The notes under the pieces were generated by a model. The model was not told where the DNA came from, ran no database searches, and worked only from the letters and a program-made list of their open reading frames with translations. A DNA stretch of 64,000 nt from Adineta ricciae (lineage: Eukaryota > Rotifera > Eurotatoria > Adinetida > Adinetidae), in the NCBI GenBank assembly GCA_905250025.1, contig CAJNOJ010000094.1, positions 192,193 through 256,192 of the forward strand. Reading direction: 5' to 3'. A program made the position numbers and the translations under genes. Positions 36,901 to 51,905 of this stretch are shown here, piece by piece (within the stretch, counting starts at the first letter, position 1; each line of letters begins with the position of its first letter).

Positions 36901-37036
36901 TGAATTTAATTGTTTCCTATTTGTTCGAATCGTTTTAGTGCTGCGAAGTCGTATTATCGAAATCTTAGAGCAAAGAGTCAATGATAAAACAGCCGTGGAA
37001 TTTGTTCGAAGACGGCGCGAAACCGAGAATCAATAA
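30920..37036 (+). CDS. BAIAP3/UNC13D-like C2-MUN-C2 exocytosis protein
   Basis: Twenty-five exons from ATG 30920 to TAA 37034-37036 give 1,222 residues (human BAIAP3 about 1,187, UNC13D about 1,090). The family primes dense-core or lysosome-related vesicles for calcium-triggered fusion by acting on syntaxin. The N-terminus (31955-32203) has the [16 protein letters not shown] block; the first C2 domain begins [20 protein letters not shown] and keeps the [10 protein letters not shown] and [12 protein letters not shown] motifs, with a Ser-rich insert between them. The MUN/MHD region spans roughly 33028-36383. The second C2 reads [32 protein letters not shown] and [19 protein letters not shown]. 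Calcium-binding aspartates are present in both C2 domains. There is no C1 domain, which separates it from UNC13A-C. Intron 1 (31039-31809, 771 nt) is far longer than the other introns. Confidence 0.92.
31039..31809 (+). other. Long first intron of the BAIAP3/UNC13D-like gene
   Basis: 771 nt against a typical 50-60 nt in this window. AT-rich with T-runs; no nested gene found on either strand. Length alone suggests it may hold regulatory elements. Confidence 0.5.
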
Positions 37037-37221
37037 ATTTCATTTCCTTCACGGATTCTATTTAATCTTCTCATGTATGAACTTTTATTTTACTGAGTAA
37101 ACGTTTGAAAAAAAAACACGAATGTATACTTCACCTATCTTCGACAAGATTGTCTCTGTTTTTCTTCTTTTTTTTTTTTATTAAGGATAACAACAAAACA
37201 CGGAGAACAAAAAGAAAAACA

Positions 37222-40200
37222 TCAGGCAAGAGCTGATGTTCCTTTAATAGTCAATATAGCAGCTGATCCCTTGTTCTTTTTACGTTTTTTACCCTCCGCA
37301 GAGGATAATTTCTGTGTGGCATCAGCGAACAGAATAACATCATTCTGCTCTTCGATTTGTCGACGAATTAGCTTCAAACCTGCATAATTGAATCCAACGT
37401 TGTTCTAAAGACAAAACATTCAAGTTGCTCGGCAGCTTTTTTCATCAAAATTTACTCGTAATGTTTCGACTGTTTCCATACAACGTGTTCGCAATTGTTC
37501 GACAATGCTCAGATACTGATGTGATGATGTTAGAACACCGTGATGGATTCTAATGGAACAGAAAGCATGAGATTTCCGGAGAAATGGAAAGAACATACTT
37601 GATTAAGAATACCGCACATTTCACGCACAGTTCCGGTGATTGAAATCGATCGAGATAATACACAAGTAATGTCAATAGTTTTTGAACGTAATCGAACGGA
37701 AGTAGAAGAAGTGCTGCTTCCAAATCACTGAACATGAGAATCCGGTAGAACTATTTGAATTTGCAAGATGAAGAGTCGATTACCTTGCAGAGATTTTCCG
37801 TAACGATTCCAGAACGAAACGTTCGGCTGTATAACCATTTCCTAGCGCTTGTAACATAATATGTGGAGGTGGCAATGGAACCTGAGCGAAATGATATTAA
37901 ACGAGCTTTTGGAAGATTATTGATGAATTACTTCTTTTCCTAGTGCTTTTTCGGTTGCATCATGTTCAGCGAGTTTCAGTTTCTCTTCGCGCCAGATGTC
38001 GAGTGCTTCGATGACACTTTCAGCCTATGAATATCAAACGGAATGGAACGCGTGGATGAAAACGAAAAAAACGTACGCCTTTGAGACTTTCGATGGTTTT
38101 CAAAGCAGCTAAACCGATTTCTTTGTTGGTTTCGCCAGGTAAAATGAATTCATCATTTTCCATTTCGTTTTCAAACTGTGCTTCACGTTCCTGAAAAAAC
38201 AAACATTCATTATGATCAAAGTCAACCGGTTGGTCATCTGATAAATCCAACCTGTTCCTTTTCTTCATCAAGAATCAATGGTTCTTCCGTTCTCTCCCAT
38301 AATCGAATCGATCGATCATGAGCAGCAGTTGCAATATGCATTCCGTTATTCGTAATTGACATACACCGGATTTCTCCACAGTGACCCTACACAGAAAACG
38401 CATTCTTTTAACAGGAAACTCTCTTTTTCCTATCGAAGCATACGTCCAACGTTTGAACATGTAAGAACTTATCAGCGTCCCAATATTTCAACTTGTTATC
38501 TTTTCCAGTTGAAAAGAAAAGATGCGTTTTCGGAACAAATTGTACTGCTGTTATTGTATCGTCGTGAGCAAATAGAGAGCGATGGCAATCACCGAAATCT
38601 AAGCCCCAGATTTTGATATTTCGATCACTTGAACCAGTTATAACTAAACGACTGTCGAATGATATGTCAAGGCAAAGAACAGGTTGGGAATGACCATATA
38701 ACGACAGGAACATCTGAAGAAGTGATGAGATAAATGTTGGAAATAGAAGGGAAGTTTTACTTGGCATGAATCCATAAAAAAGACTTTTACAGTGGTATCC
38801 ATTAATGCTGCAACAAAATATCGGTTGTTGGGACTAAAAAAAGATCAAATATAAAAGTTTGTTTTTTCGTGAAAGAACAATTAACTGACGAGATTTTCAG
38901 AGCTAAGACATCTTCACCAACATCAAACGAACGTTTGTGTTCAAATGACAATCGTTTTCTCGTCTAAATTATCATCCATATTGATAAACATTCGAAGAGA
39001 AAGGTTTTACTTTTTTTGATTGACTCTCTCTTTCATCTTTCAATTCCAAATTCCAAAATTGAATCTTTTTATCGCTTCCACCAGTCAAGAACGATTGCTA
39101 AACAAAAGCACATACCAAACAGTCCCATGCATTTCCTCTCCTACTTTATCCGGAGTCATACACATCGTCCAAACAGATTGATTCTCTTCATGCCCTTGAA
39201 CAGTCTCAACAATCGAAGCTGAATCCAGCGATGCAATTTGAAGTGAACCATTCTAAAACACTGAAAATGTCTCATCGATTGCTTTCACATCGGTCACTTA
39301 CTTTACATCCAATCAAAACTAGATGATCACCCGGTAAAAACATGCAGCAAAGTGCATAAGTACAAGGAATCGTTCGTATCGATTCACAGCTATTTCTGAA
39401 AAGTCAAAGGGTAAAGAAAATCCTACAAGTGCGCACAGACCTATTCCAAATTTTTAACGATTCTCCACTTCCGGAAGCGATTAACATATCATCTGAGCTG
39501 AACGCTAAACAACGCACTTCGGTTCGATGTGCCGATTTTTCAATCGAAGGCAATTGTTCGACTGTCTTATCTTGAATATTTAATAAATGTAAATCCAGTT
39601 TGTTACTCAATGTTAATGCCACGATTTTGCATGTCATTTGTGTTTCCATAAACATATCAAATGCTCGAACTTTTCCATCGAATTTAATTTCGCATAACGA
39701 AGTAAAAACTAACGAAAGATCCCAATCGATTTTGATTGCTTCATCGCTGAAAAGAAGCATTACAATCGAAAAAAAGCCTAACAGTGTCTCACTTCTTTTC
39801 GTCACCATTTTCTTTCCGTTTTCGCGCTTTAGACAAACGCTTACGAAGACGCGTGCGAATTTCATCAATAGTTGAAATACGAAAGAATTCGCCGAAATAT
39901 TCCACACCCTAAACACATTCACCGTAGAAAAATAAAGATGATGATATGAAAATCAAGACATACATGACAAGCGAGAACACGATCATCTTGGTCAACATGT
40001 AGATTCGAAACTCGTTGTTTACTTTTACGAACAATTGAGCCAAGAGATTGAACATGAATTGGTACTTGATCTTCATTCGTTATTTCATCGGTCAGAGGCG
40101 GAAACATCAAAGCATCATCTTCATCCTATGCAAACGAAATAAACTCTATTATTGTTCAAAGAATCAACTCGTCATACTGCTATTGTTGATCGTAAAGCAA

Positions 40201-41096
40201 AAAATCGTAATTCGTTATCTGAACATCCAGTAATTAAATATCGATCGTATGCTAACGCGATGCTCCACACCTAAAGTTTGTTCAATACAAAGAAATTCAT
40301 TTGAATGGCCAATACAAACCTCTGTTCGATGTGTTACAATCGTGTGAAAACAATGTTGAATGCTCATATCCCAAAATTTAATTGTCATATCTCGTGAACT
40401 AAATTACACGTTCTTTTTATTGATAAATTCATTTCACGAGAGAAAAAGATTACCTAGAAATTAGTATCGATTGATTTTTCATCATTAAAACTTTCGTAAC
40501 CGGTGCTTTATGACCACGAAGTCGATAGAGACCAGCTTCAGTAATCAAATCCCAAGCGATGATATCTGTATCCTACAACAACATCAAATCATTGCACATC
40601 TCCTTCAATATGTCCAATTCTCCTACTTTCGATCCCGAAATCAACGTTGCTGAGTCGTGTGTAAATGTTAATGTTGTAATACTGGATTTATGCCCATGGA
40701 AATTCACTGTATTGTCATTTTGTGTAACTGTGAATAGTTTTATGATACCATTCTGATATCCAACGGCTAAATGTTTGCCATTCGGACTTGCAGCAACTAC
40801 AATCGCTTCTTCACGAATTTTTTTCTTCAACGTTGATGACGATGCTGTTTCATCAACAAACGTCTTGACCTAGATGAAATCTTTTATTAGGAGACAACGA
40901 AATGTATAATTTGTATTACTTGTGTGTGAGTTTTCAGATCCCATAAAAGAACGTTCTCACATGCAGGAACGAAAATTCGACGTGAAGTTGATTTATTTCC
41001 TGCGGGTAATAGTGCAACATTACTTGCATTACCACTTCCTATGATCCCGAAGACTTTCTCGGGTGCATGTCGATCGTACTGTTTAGTAAGAACCAT
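37222..41096 (-). CDS. WDR3: WDR3 (UTP12/DIP2), U3 snoRNP WD-repeat protein
   Basis: Nucleolar subunit of the UTP-B complex needed for 18S rRNA processing. Many short minus-strand exons from ATG 41096 ([20 protein letters not shown], very like human WDR3) to TGA at 37222. Roughly a dozen WD repeats can be followed, for example [84 protein letters not shown] and [15 protein letters not shown], forming two propellers. The C-terminal UTP12 domain follows ([43 protein letters not shown]), then a Lys-rich tail ending in GTSALA. A charged [17 protein letters not shown] linker sits between the propellers. It is head-to-head with RAB2 (327 nt between starts), so the two may share a promoter region. 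Confidence 0.95.
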
Positions 41097-41403
41097 TTTT
41101 TTTCTAATAACGAAATCAAACGAAAAGAAATTCTCGTTTGCTGGTCAAGCCAATTCCAATAGTTAATCTTTTTCAAACCTCTATGACGAATAGATGTCGC
41201 TAGTGAAAACAAGTACCAATAACAACAACAGTCTCTTTTTTATTTACTATTTCTCGAAGTCACTCGATCATCGACATCAAAATGGTGACATAGCAGCACA
41301 GCAGCTGATGTTTCATTCTCTAGTTTAATGAATCATCAGACGACTGGAACATTTATCTCTTTTAGATCTCTTTCTTCTCTTTTCAAATATACGAAACGAG
41401 TGA

Positions 41404-42451
<1,048 letters not shown>

Positions 42452-42883
42452 GACACTTCTAGATGACAATATAAATCAACTGCATTAGTTTCGATTCGTT
42501 TTTTTTTGTTCGTGCGCATCCATGTATTTATGCATTGGTGTTGTCTGTCATTGCTCTTTGTCCGCTGTTGTTCGTCTCTTTTTTTATGAAAGCCAAAACA
42601 CACTACATATACTTTTACTTAGATGGATAAAATAAATGTTTTCTTTTCTGTTCTAGTGAACTTTGTTGAGGAGAACTATAAACCTTAAGACACGGAATAT
42701 TCTTTCTCTTTCGGATTTTATTGTATATTATCATAGAGGAGAGGCTACTATTTATTCGCATATATATATATATAACACATATTTATCCGCTATTTCAATA
42801 TACAGTGAACACGTTGTTTGTTTTTCTCTTGTTGTTGTTGTTGTTTATTCTGAAAGATACACACACATATATATCTCTGAAAA
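42452..42883. other. RAB2 3' flank / intergenic
   Basis: T-rich 3' region; AATAAA-like signal near 42630 and a short TA repeat near 42761-42774. No gene seen. Confidence 0.4.
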
Positions 42884-43252
42884 ATGATACTCTTATTTCT
42901 TCTGTTTTTCGTTTCGTTTTTTTCTCTCTGTTGTCGGAACCTCTGTATGTGTGTATATGTGTTTGAAACAAAAGGAAGAACGAGACAAATAAAAATTATA
43001 AGTCATTGTAGAACAATGTTTTTCTTTCAGAGTCTTCGTTCGATCAATGTAATAAGAATGGTAAGAATTCGAGTGTGAATGTGATGTGAAAGATTTACCT
43101 TCTCTTTTGTTTTGTGTATTTAGAATGAAAAAGAAATTCGACAGGGAAGAATGTTGATTATTCCCGAATCGACAAAACAATCGCGGAAGAAATTCTATTC
43201 GTTACATGATTATAAGAAACAAACAGATTTGATCTTTTCTCGTCAATTGTAG
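42884..43252 (+). CDS. Doubtful small protein directly upstream of PTPN1/2
   Basis: Two pieces, 42884-43060 and 43124-43252, join in phase 0 across a 63-nt GT..AG intron to give 101 residues. The first piece starts with a hydrophobic signal-like run (MILLFLLFFVSFFSLCC); the second is basic (RQGRMLIIPESTKQSRKKFY) and ends TAG at 43250-43252. The stop is only 11 nt before the PTPN1/2 start codon and is itself preceded by a pyrimidine run, so the TAG could instead be a splice acceptor and the whole piece could be 5' UTR. No family recognised. Could be a small secreted peptide gene or an artefact. Confidence 0.3.
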
Positions 43253-43263
43253 ATATTTTAAAA

Positions 43264-45024
<1,761 letters not shown>

Positions 45025-45177
45025 ATCTTCTTTTTTTTCTTCGTCTTCTTTTCTGTGTTAAATTTTTTTTGTATTTCTTCGAAGTAGAGCAAAATGTGAA
45101 CGGATTAAATCAAATTTGATAAATAAATATAAACATAGTAGCATTCGATATAACAAATTAAGTTTTTCAACAACAAC

Positions 45178-45187
45178 AAAAAAAAAA
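45178..45187 (-). terminator. Pol III terminator (T-run) of the 5S rRNA gene
   Basis: Ten A on the plus strand, read as ten T immediately after the 5S RNA 3' end on the minus strand, as expected for RNA polymerase III. Confidence 0.85.
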
Positions 45188-45305
45188 GCTTACGACACTC
45201 GGTATTCCCAGGCGGTCACCCATCCAAGTACTAACCGAGCCCGACGTTGCTTAACTTCAGTGATCGGACGAGAACTGGTGTATTCAACGTGGTATGGCCG
45301 TAAGC
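45188..45305 (-). rRNA. 5S ribosomal RNA
   Basis: On the minus strand the sequence begins GCTTACGGCCATACCACG and ends with the complementary ..GTCGTAAGC, so helix I closes. Characteristic internal parts are present: CGATCACTGAAGTTAAGCAA and GGTTAGTACTTGGATGGGTG (Box A/C of the internal promoter) and GACCGCCTGGGAATACCG. About 118 nt, normal for animals. It is a single isolated copy between PTPN1/2 and the Ras-binding-domain gene, not part of a visible array. Confidence 0.97.
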
Positions 45306-46211
45306 GACTAACAGTCTCGCTCGACATTTCCTCATACTCATTGGCCCAGGATCTGTATTCATTAACTTCTATTTCGTCGTAAATAATGGAGTAATTGAAA
45401 CCAAATACGTGACTTTCTCATATTTCCGATTGTAATACAATTGAATTAATAATAACTTACTGGAAGTACAAAAGAAAAACGAGTTGCATATGACTTCGTT
45501 CTCTGATAACTAAATTGACTATTCACATATGATTATGAATAGATGATTTCTATTCATATCACACTTGGTCGGTGCATTCTACCCCTCCGGTTCTCATAAC
45601 TCATCGAGCGATATTTGATAGATAAAACAACCCAAATATATAAACATAATTATCGCAACAAGTCTGTTTGTTTAATTACAAATCCATAAACAGAAGAACA
45701 TTAGATACACTCGAGTGAAACAACAACCAACTGTCAGTTTTCATTTCAACTGTTCTTCCAACTAGACAAGGTAGTTCAGTGCATTTATCTTTGATCATAT
45801 GCGCTACTCATCAGTGTAGAAAGGATCTTTCTACAACTTAGATTAAGATAGATTCGTTTTTGTTTTCATACTGTTCATTATATTTCGTCGCATACTCACT
45901 GACAAGAAATGTCAAATTTGGAAAAAGAACTTTGACATATACACACATATACATAATGAAGAAAAGAAAAACGACAGTTTTGCTGTTTTTTTTTGGTACC
46001 ACAGAAATGGATAAGACAATGAACCATAGAGAAGAACAAAAGAAAGAGAAAAGGTGTGTTGTTTGAAGATTTGAAATACATGTGCAACGACAATGATACT
46101 ACCACAGGTACATAATCTAGCACCATAGATTCTATTGGATTAAAGGAATTGTTGGAGTGGATAGTTGCATCGAGTAATTAACACCGGAAAAGTCTTAATC
46201 AACAAGAAAGA
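45306..46211. other. Intergenic stretch, no gene seen
   Basis: About 900 nt upstream of the 5S gene and beyond the 3' end of the Ras-binding-domain gene. AT-rich; no splice-consistent coding. Confidence 0.4.
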
Positions 46212-47862
46212 TCATCGTTTGGATCCAACGAATGTTTCTAAAGTGAATAGAAAAAGGGTTTTTCACCAAAGAACATCGCAATTTACTTGTATATTCATGA
46301 GACGACGGTGATACTTCGGGTGTCGATAAATGAACGCAATCATCAGTTGACTAGAACAATCGAATGTACAATCAGAAAGAGAATTTCATTTACATACGAC
46401 AACAATCGTTGCTTTCGTTTGTGTAACAACTTTTAGAATGCCATATTCATCAAAATTAATATCTTCATCATTTTCCGAGATCATGTCGAAGATATCACTT
46501 GTTGTTCGATTCTTCTGTCGACATGATAAATCTTCGAACGAAAGCGATTTGTATATCCCTCGAAATCCAACGTAATTCCTTACCGATAGGTGATGCTGTT
46601 TTTTCTACGGCAAATATTCTTTGATTATCGTAACAACCAACCAATTCGTTGATATTCAATGGAACTAATGAATCATTCTAGAAGAAAATTCGATTAAATC
46701 AGAAAAATTAATGAGATGGATTCTCAACTCACAGCATAGAAAACATATTGTCGTATAGAATATCTGAACTTTTCGAAGATTGGTTGCAGGACTTTCAGAA
46801 GTGTTCGTTTCGGATCACAACGAACACAAATTGTTTTATTCGGAAAATCGAGACGGAGTAGAATACGAGATTCGACATGAATTTCTTTGCCACTCAAACT
46901 CGATAATGGGTCTTGCAGATCAATGTATTGCTAAAATGGACATGAACTCAAAAATTTCTCGGATGGAATGCAATGGTTACCTGATCAGCTGTGTATAATT
47001 CTGTTCGATACCAGGTGATACCTCGTTTCGCGAATAGGCGATCGATTGCATGCCGGATTGATTGAGATTCGTGTGCTGTTAGCACTACAGCTGATGTCGA
47101 ATCGGGAAACATGAAACGACAAAAACGCGACGTGTCGATTGATGAACAATCCTAAAATAATCGTGTAAAATGCATTCGAAAACAGATTAATCAACTAACA
47201 TTTAGGAGTTTTTTGTCCATTAACTCTCGATTGATGAGATTTGCCAATGATGAATCTTGTTGATTAATCTTTGTGATTTTATTTACATGTCCAATCGGAA
47301 TTAATGGAGATTTTGTTGGACTTTGCAGAGACATGGATGATGTTGTCGATGGAATCTTATTGGAGTTCAACGTTGGTGTTAATTCAACTGATGCTGATTT
47401 ATTGCAATTGTCATAGAATGATGTATTTGTACTGGCATTTGCAGTTTGAGGAATACTGGACGATGAAGAGGACGTATCACGTTTAACTAAAGACAAATGT
47501 TATTAGTTGATACAATCGAACGCGCTTTCAATGCGAGAAATCTTAATTTGTATTTGTTTGTTAGTATATGTATGTGTGTTTTGTTTTTCGTATTGACTAT
47601 CTACCTGATTAGAAGTCGAAAACACACGGAAATACACTAAGCATCAATGGAATCTTCGTTGAGCGCATTACTCGCCGAGGTTGACACTGCAACGAACAGA
47701 GAGAGGAATCTTGATTCGATCGAATTCGATGAAAATATAGAAGAATATGTAGTGAATAGAATCAAACGGGGTGAATTGGATAATGTGCATTGAATATCAT
47801 CATTAATTAACATCTCTGTTCAAAACTCGATTGAACATCAATATAATTAATACTGATAAAGA

Positions 47863-47893
<31 letters not shown>

Positions 47894-48253
47894 ATGTATA
47901 ACGTGCAATAAAACATATTTATGGTGCGTTAATAACACTATCAACTGGTGACATGCTCTATCATTCTCTGTTGTTTCGCAGTAGAAGAAAAATATGCATG
48001 TGTATTTGTGCGTTTTAGCAATAGATTAGGTTAAAGTCGATCAATCATTGGTTTCAGTTCACACCTCATTCACATGCAGAGCATCAACAACTGACATAAA
48101 GCTATCAACACGCATATACACAGAGACCAAACGTCTACGAGCAATAGCAAATAGCAACAGTACAAGTTGATGATCATTATTACTAATCTTTTCTCTATCT
48201 ATTCGTGGCTCGATGTTGTTCGAGTTAACACGAGAAGATGGAGAAAGCAACAT
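46212..48253 (-). CDS. Tandem Ras-binding-domain protein (RGS12/RGS14-like RBDs, no RGS domain seen)
   Basis: Minus-strand exons approximately 48065-48253, 47638-47686, 47194-47486, then five exons down to 46212. The well-supported part is two consecutive ubiquitin-fold Ras-binding domains like those of RGS12/14: RFCRFMFPDSTSAVVLTAHE with AIDRLFAKRGITWY, then TICVRCDPKRTLLKVLQPIF with FEKFRYSIRQYVFY and LNINELVGCYDNQRI. Before them is a long Ser/Thr/Asn-rich stretch; after them SDIFDMISENDEDINFDEYG and a Ser-rich tail. No RGS domain and no GoLoco motif was found, unlike RGS12/14, so this would be a Ras/Rap effector or scaffold rather than a G-alpha GAP. The first two exons are supported only by phase and splice sites. 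ATG 48253 lies 25 nt after the G3BP stop. Confidence 0.6.
47863..47888. repeat. (AG)n microsatellite
   Basis: About 13 AG dinucleotides in an intron of the Ras-binding-domain gene. Confidence 0.95.
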
Positions 48254-48278
48254 AACTAGGAGGAAAACGGGGGGTTAG

Positions 48279-49698
48279 TTATAAGGCANAACTTGATTGA
48301 TTGTATAATGCGGCTGGATAGCCAGTCGATTGATAGCTTGTTGGTGATGCAGCTGTTGGATATGTTGGACGAAATGTATGAGGAAAAGGGCGACGTTTCT
48401 TTGCTTCGACATTCACTTGATGCGTTTTCAAAAAAGTCTCATGATCGGCAACAATTGCTTTGGCCATTTCGATTGATTGACAGACAACAAAGGCGAAATT
48501 AGCTGCGCCCACCTGAGATCCCGTATTACCAATGCGAACAAGTAAAAGACTACCATACGGGCGAAATAATCCGTGAATCTGAAACGAGGATTTGCCCAAA
48601 AGATTTTCACTTGCTATTATTCTTACTTCGTTTTCGGTGACTTGAGCGGAGAGGTTTCCAACGAATATTTCTTGATCATCAGTGTAACCTGTTGAAAGAT
48701 AACCTTCGACACCTTCATTTTCATGATACCATGAGTCATCGTAGTAATCATTGGCATCTTGAGGATGGCCGCGTTGATTACGATTGCTATTAGCATTGGC
48801 TTTCGCTGCTGCTTTCTTCTGTTGTTTATTGGATTTTTTCGTTGATGCTGTTGATTGATTTTCAGCTGCTGTAGCTCCTGCTGTTGTTGTTGTAGTTGTT
48901 GCTGTTGTATTTGCTGGCGACTGTGATGCTGCAGCAGTCGACTTCTCTTTTTTACCAATGGCATCGCGGTAAGACTTCGGTTTTGATGGTTGCTCTTTGG
49001 TTGGGTCAGCAACAGCTGGTGTAGCTGGCGGCGTTTTAGGAACAGTTGAAGAAACATTCACGTCGCTTTTACCTTCCTTTTTCTCAACAACGGTATTATC
49101 ATAAAATTCGATCGTGCTCGATGCTGACGGTGTTATGGGTGTTTCAATCACTGTTGACGATGACGCTGTTGCTAGAAAAACGAGAATCGCAACACCTACA
49201 TTCTCCTCAATTCAAAATCGTACCTTCAGGAGTAGTCTTGATATTCTCAGTTGTTGAAGTTGGTGTTGGACTATCTTGATAACGAAAGATGTCATTGTGG
49301 ACATAGTACTTTTGTTTGGAATTATCTGCTGGTGTCAAGACAAATGTTTGAACGAAACGTTTCATGATCGGTTGAGTTTGAGAATCGATTATTGGCGATG
49401 ACGATATTTCTCCGCAAACTTGAACAACAACAGACGAACCGACGGTCGAATGACAATCGACTTGACGAATCTTCACATGACGTTGCTTGAAGGATAATTC
49501 TTCAATACGTTTGGAAATCTCTTCTATTCCCTTAGCGGTCTTTTGTTGATCGTCGTGCATAAATGTCGACGTTGTAGAATAGAATCGATGTAAAGATTCC
49601 GGATGTTCATGAAGAAGACGATAATATTGAACAACAAACGCTTTGCCAATTTGTTGTGGCGTTGCGCTTGTCGGAGTTGAAGGTGATGAAGAAGACAT
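48279..49698 (-). CDS. G3BP: G3BP / Rasputin stress-granule RNA-binding protein
   Basis: Minus-strand exons 49224-49698, 48627-49171, 48279-48578; 439 residues. The N-terminal NTF2-like domain is typical of G3BP: PQQIGKAFVVQYYRLLHEHP, STTSTFMHDD, VVQVCGEIS, FVQTFVLTPAD, YYVHNDIFRYQD. A long acidic and Pro/Thr/Ala-rich middle follows, with poly-Thr and a Lys-rich run (KKSNKQQKKAAAKA), then an RRM: QEIFVGNLSAQVTENE, GLFRPYGSLLLVRIG, NFAFVVCQSIEMAKAIV. The RRM exon ends in a short Pro/Tyr/Ser tail, and the C-terminal RGG box of vertebrate G3BP is not evident. One ambiguous base (n) at 48289 lies four codons before the stop. G3BP nucleates stress granules by binding RNA and caprin/USP10-type partners. 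Confidence 0.93.
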
Positions 49699-49912
49699 AC
49701 TTACAATAACAAATATAAATGAGCAAACGAAAGAAACATTGAAAAAAAAAGCAATCTAGAAAGAAGTTAGGTTAATAGTTTATATTGAGGAAAAAAAATA
49801 CGTCGTGCTATTTGATATCTTTCTTAGATTTTGTTTCTCGTTTATTTAATAATTAAGTTAAAGAAGTATACAAGATAAAATAAAGTTCTTTGAGGAATTT
49901 TCTTGCTTTTCT

Positions 49913-50208
49913 TTACCATCCACCACGTAACGCTAAGACTAGATGAAGTACACTGCCAGGATTGACATTGTATTCATTAACTGTTTTGTCATCTGTCATT
50001 TGTTTGCCGCCGAAGATGAGACGTTGCTGTGATGGGGGAATTCCTAAAACGAAAAAACGAAATGCCGTAGTATGGATGAAGAATGACCCGAAAGACGAGC
50101 CTAACCTTCCTTTTCTTCGACGCGTTCTTTGATACGCTCGATTTTATCAGTACCGTCGATATCAACTTCGATTTCTTTGCCAGTTAATGTTTTCACTTTG
50201 ATCATCAT
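49913..50208 (-). CDS. NEDD8: NEDD8 ubiquitin-like modifier
   Basis: Two minus-strand exons, 50106-50208 and 49913-50043; 77 residues. Starts M(M)[16 protein letters not shown], continues [39 protein letters not shown] and ends [10 protein letters not shown]. The Ala before Arg-Gly-Gly (ALRGG, not RLRGG) and the [12 protein letters not shown] segment identify NEDD8 rather than ubiquitin. Only one residue (Trp) has to be removed to expose Gly-Gly, against five in human. NEDD8 is attached to cullins to activate ubiquitin ligases. It is the first of three minus-strand genes in a row with G3BP 214 nt downstream. Confidence 0.96.
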
Positions 50209-51905
50209 CTTGTCAGCTTGTTTTCTGAGTCACGAATGAAATGCAACTTTGATCCAGTGAATAACTGAGATATTTCAAAATTTCTTTGCAAGGTAAAATG
50301 AATGAATGTTCCAATCGGATCAACTTTTGATATTTGATGGAATAGCAATCAGAAAGCATTGCTTTTTCAACCAGAAAACATCTGTTAATTTTCATTTTTC
50401 ATCTTGCAAAAAAATTATTTATATTTTATAATATTCAGAAGAATCTGTCACGTTTGAGAATTATTACAGATGTCGCTATGGCAATCTCGAGTGATAAACT
50501 CAATGTATGTATGTATGTGTCTCCTTTTCTCACTTGATTGGCCGCTTGTTGGCATCTAGCTCAGAATAGACGAGCCGATCGGATCGGATCTAGTAGATCG
50601 AATTAGTGCGACAATTCTTAGCGGAAATGTACTATCAAAACATATTGTCATCGAAATAACAACTTTTCTGACAGATGAAATTAAGTTTTATTAAGAGATT
50701 CAGCTGCAGAAAACGCACATATTGTTTCTTTTTTCAGTAACTAACGAAAAGAAGTTTTTCATCATGTTGTGTTTTATAAAATGATTATTCGGTAAAGAAG
50801 CAGTTCATTTCGGCGTATCCTGTGATGCTGTATTGCTTTGAAACTCGTATTTCTCCTTTTGAATCAAGAACTAGAGTACCGAAAAGAATGATAAATTCGA
50901 TTTTCTACTTTAAAAATCTTTGAAGTGTGTGTTTATCTTGTCTTAAAGAGTATTTCCATACAATTCGACATCATCAAAGTGCACAAAAACATGTTCAACT
51001 ACAAGGCAGCAAAGGCGTATTAAATTTGCATGTTAAAATCTGTTTTTTACAATCTGTCTAGAAAACCTGCGTTTAAAATAGAACGAGCCAACTTGTCATA
51101 AATATCAAAGAATCTTGTCTAAAAAGTCTTTGCATCAGCCTCACTCTCATCTTAAAAACTTGTTCTATAGGCGAAATAACATAATTTCCACGCGCAAAGG
51201 TCAATCATTTTCGAAAAGAGAAAATCAAGATTAGTTGATCTGCATGATTGAGTATTCAAAAAAGAAGGCAGATCGTACTATCGATAGGAATTCATCGTCA
51301 GTTCGATGATAACTACTGATACGGATTCCATTACGGCCCAATTTCTACTTGTGGAAGACATTTATTTGTATAAATACGAAAATATCACATTTTCTTCCGT
51401 CGTGAGTTGCTGCATGTTTATGAACATTTTCAGCACTACTTTGCTTGAACTGCTCTGAACGGCGTTCATGAACTGTGATCAAAGAAAGAAACTTTCTATC
51501 AATCTAGATGGTTACCAGTTACATAGGCCAGGATTGATTTGATTCAGACATTTGTTCTCGACAGCACATATCTGATATTTTTGAAACGAGTTATCGAAAG
51601 AACTTAACCATTTTTTGACAACTCGAGTATTGAAATGTTGCCAGCTGTCAACGGGAACTTTTCTCCTCGGCCGTATTGGAGAAATCTTGTTGCTGAACTT
51701 GTGCCACTATTAAACGAACATTTTGCGCTGAGTACCTTGTTGGTGTCATCTGCAATTGATTTTGACGGTATTTCGACCATTTTTCTAGAGCGCTGCCGAG
51801 ACATCACGAACAGATATTTTACACAGTGATTATTTCTTTTTTTATGTTTGTCGGTCTCATTTCCAAGATTCATTAACTAGTGGAAGCACGCTTTACGTTT
51901 GTTTC
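50209..51905. other. 1.7-kb intergenic stretch
   Basis: Between divergent NEDD8 and GPCR 1. AT-rich with a few palindromic-looking words (GATCGGATCGGATC near 50576-50590). No coding signal or RNA gene recognised. Confidence 0.45.

Noticed and set aside
45116..45382. 88-codon plus-strand ORF
   Set aside because: It covers the 5S rRNA gene on the other strand and is not a protein gene.
47647..47793. Plus-strand 48-codon ORF with protein-like composition (MESSLSALLAEVDTATNRER...)
   Set aside because: It overlaps a minus-strand exon (47638-47686) that fits by phase, and has no splice partner or family. Could still be a small gene; evidence is too thin.
50576..50590. GATCGGATCGGATC-like direct repeat
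   Set aside because: Only three short units; too small for an array or attachment site.
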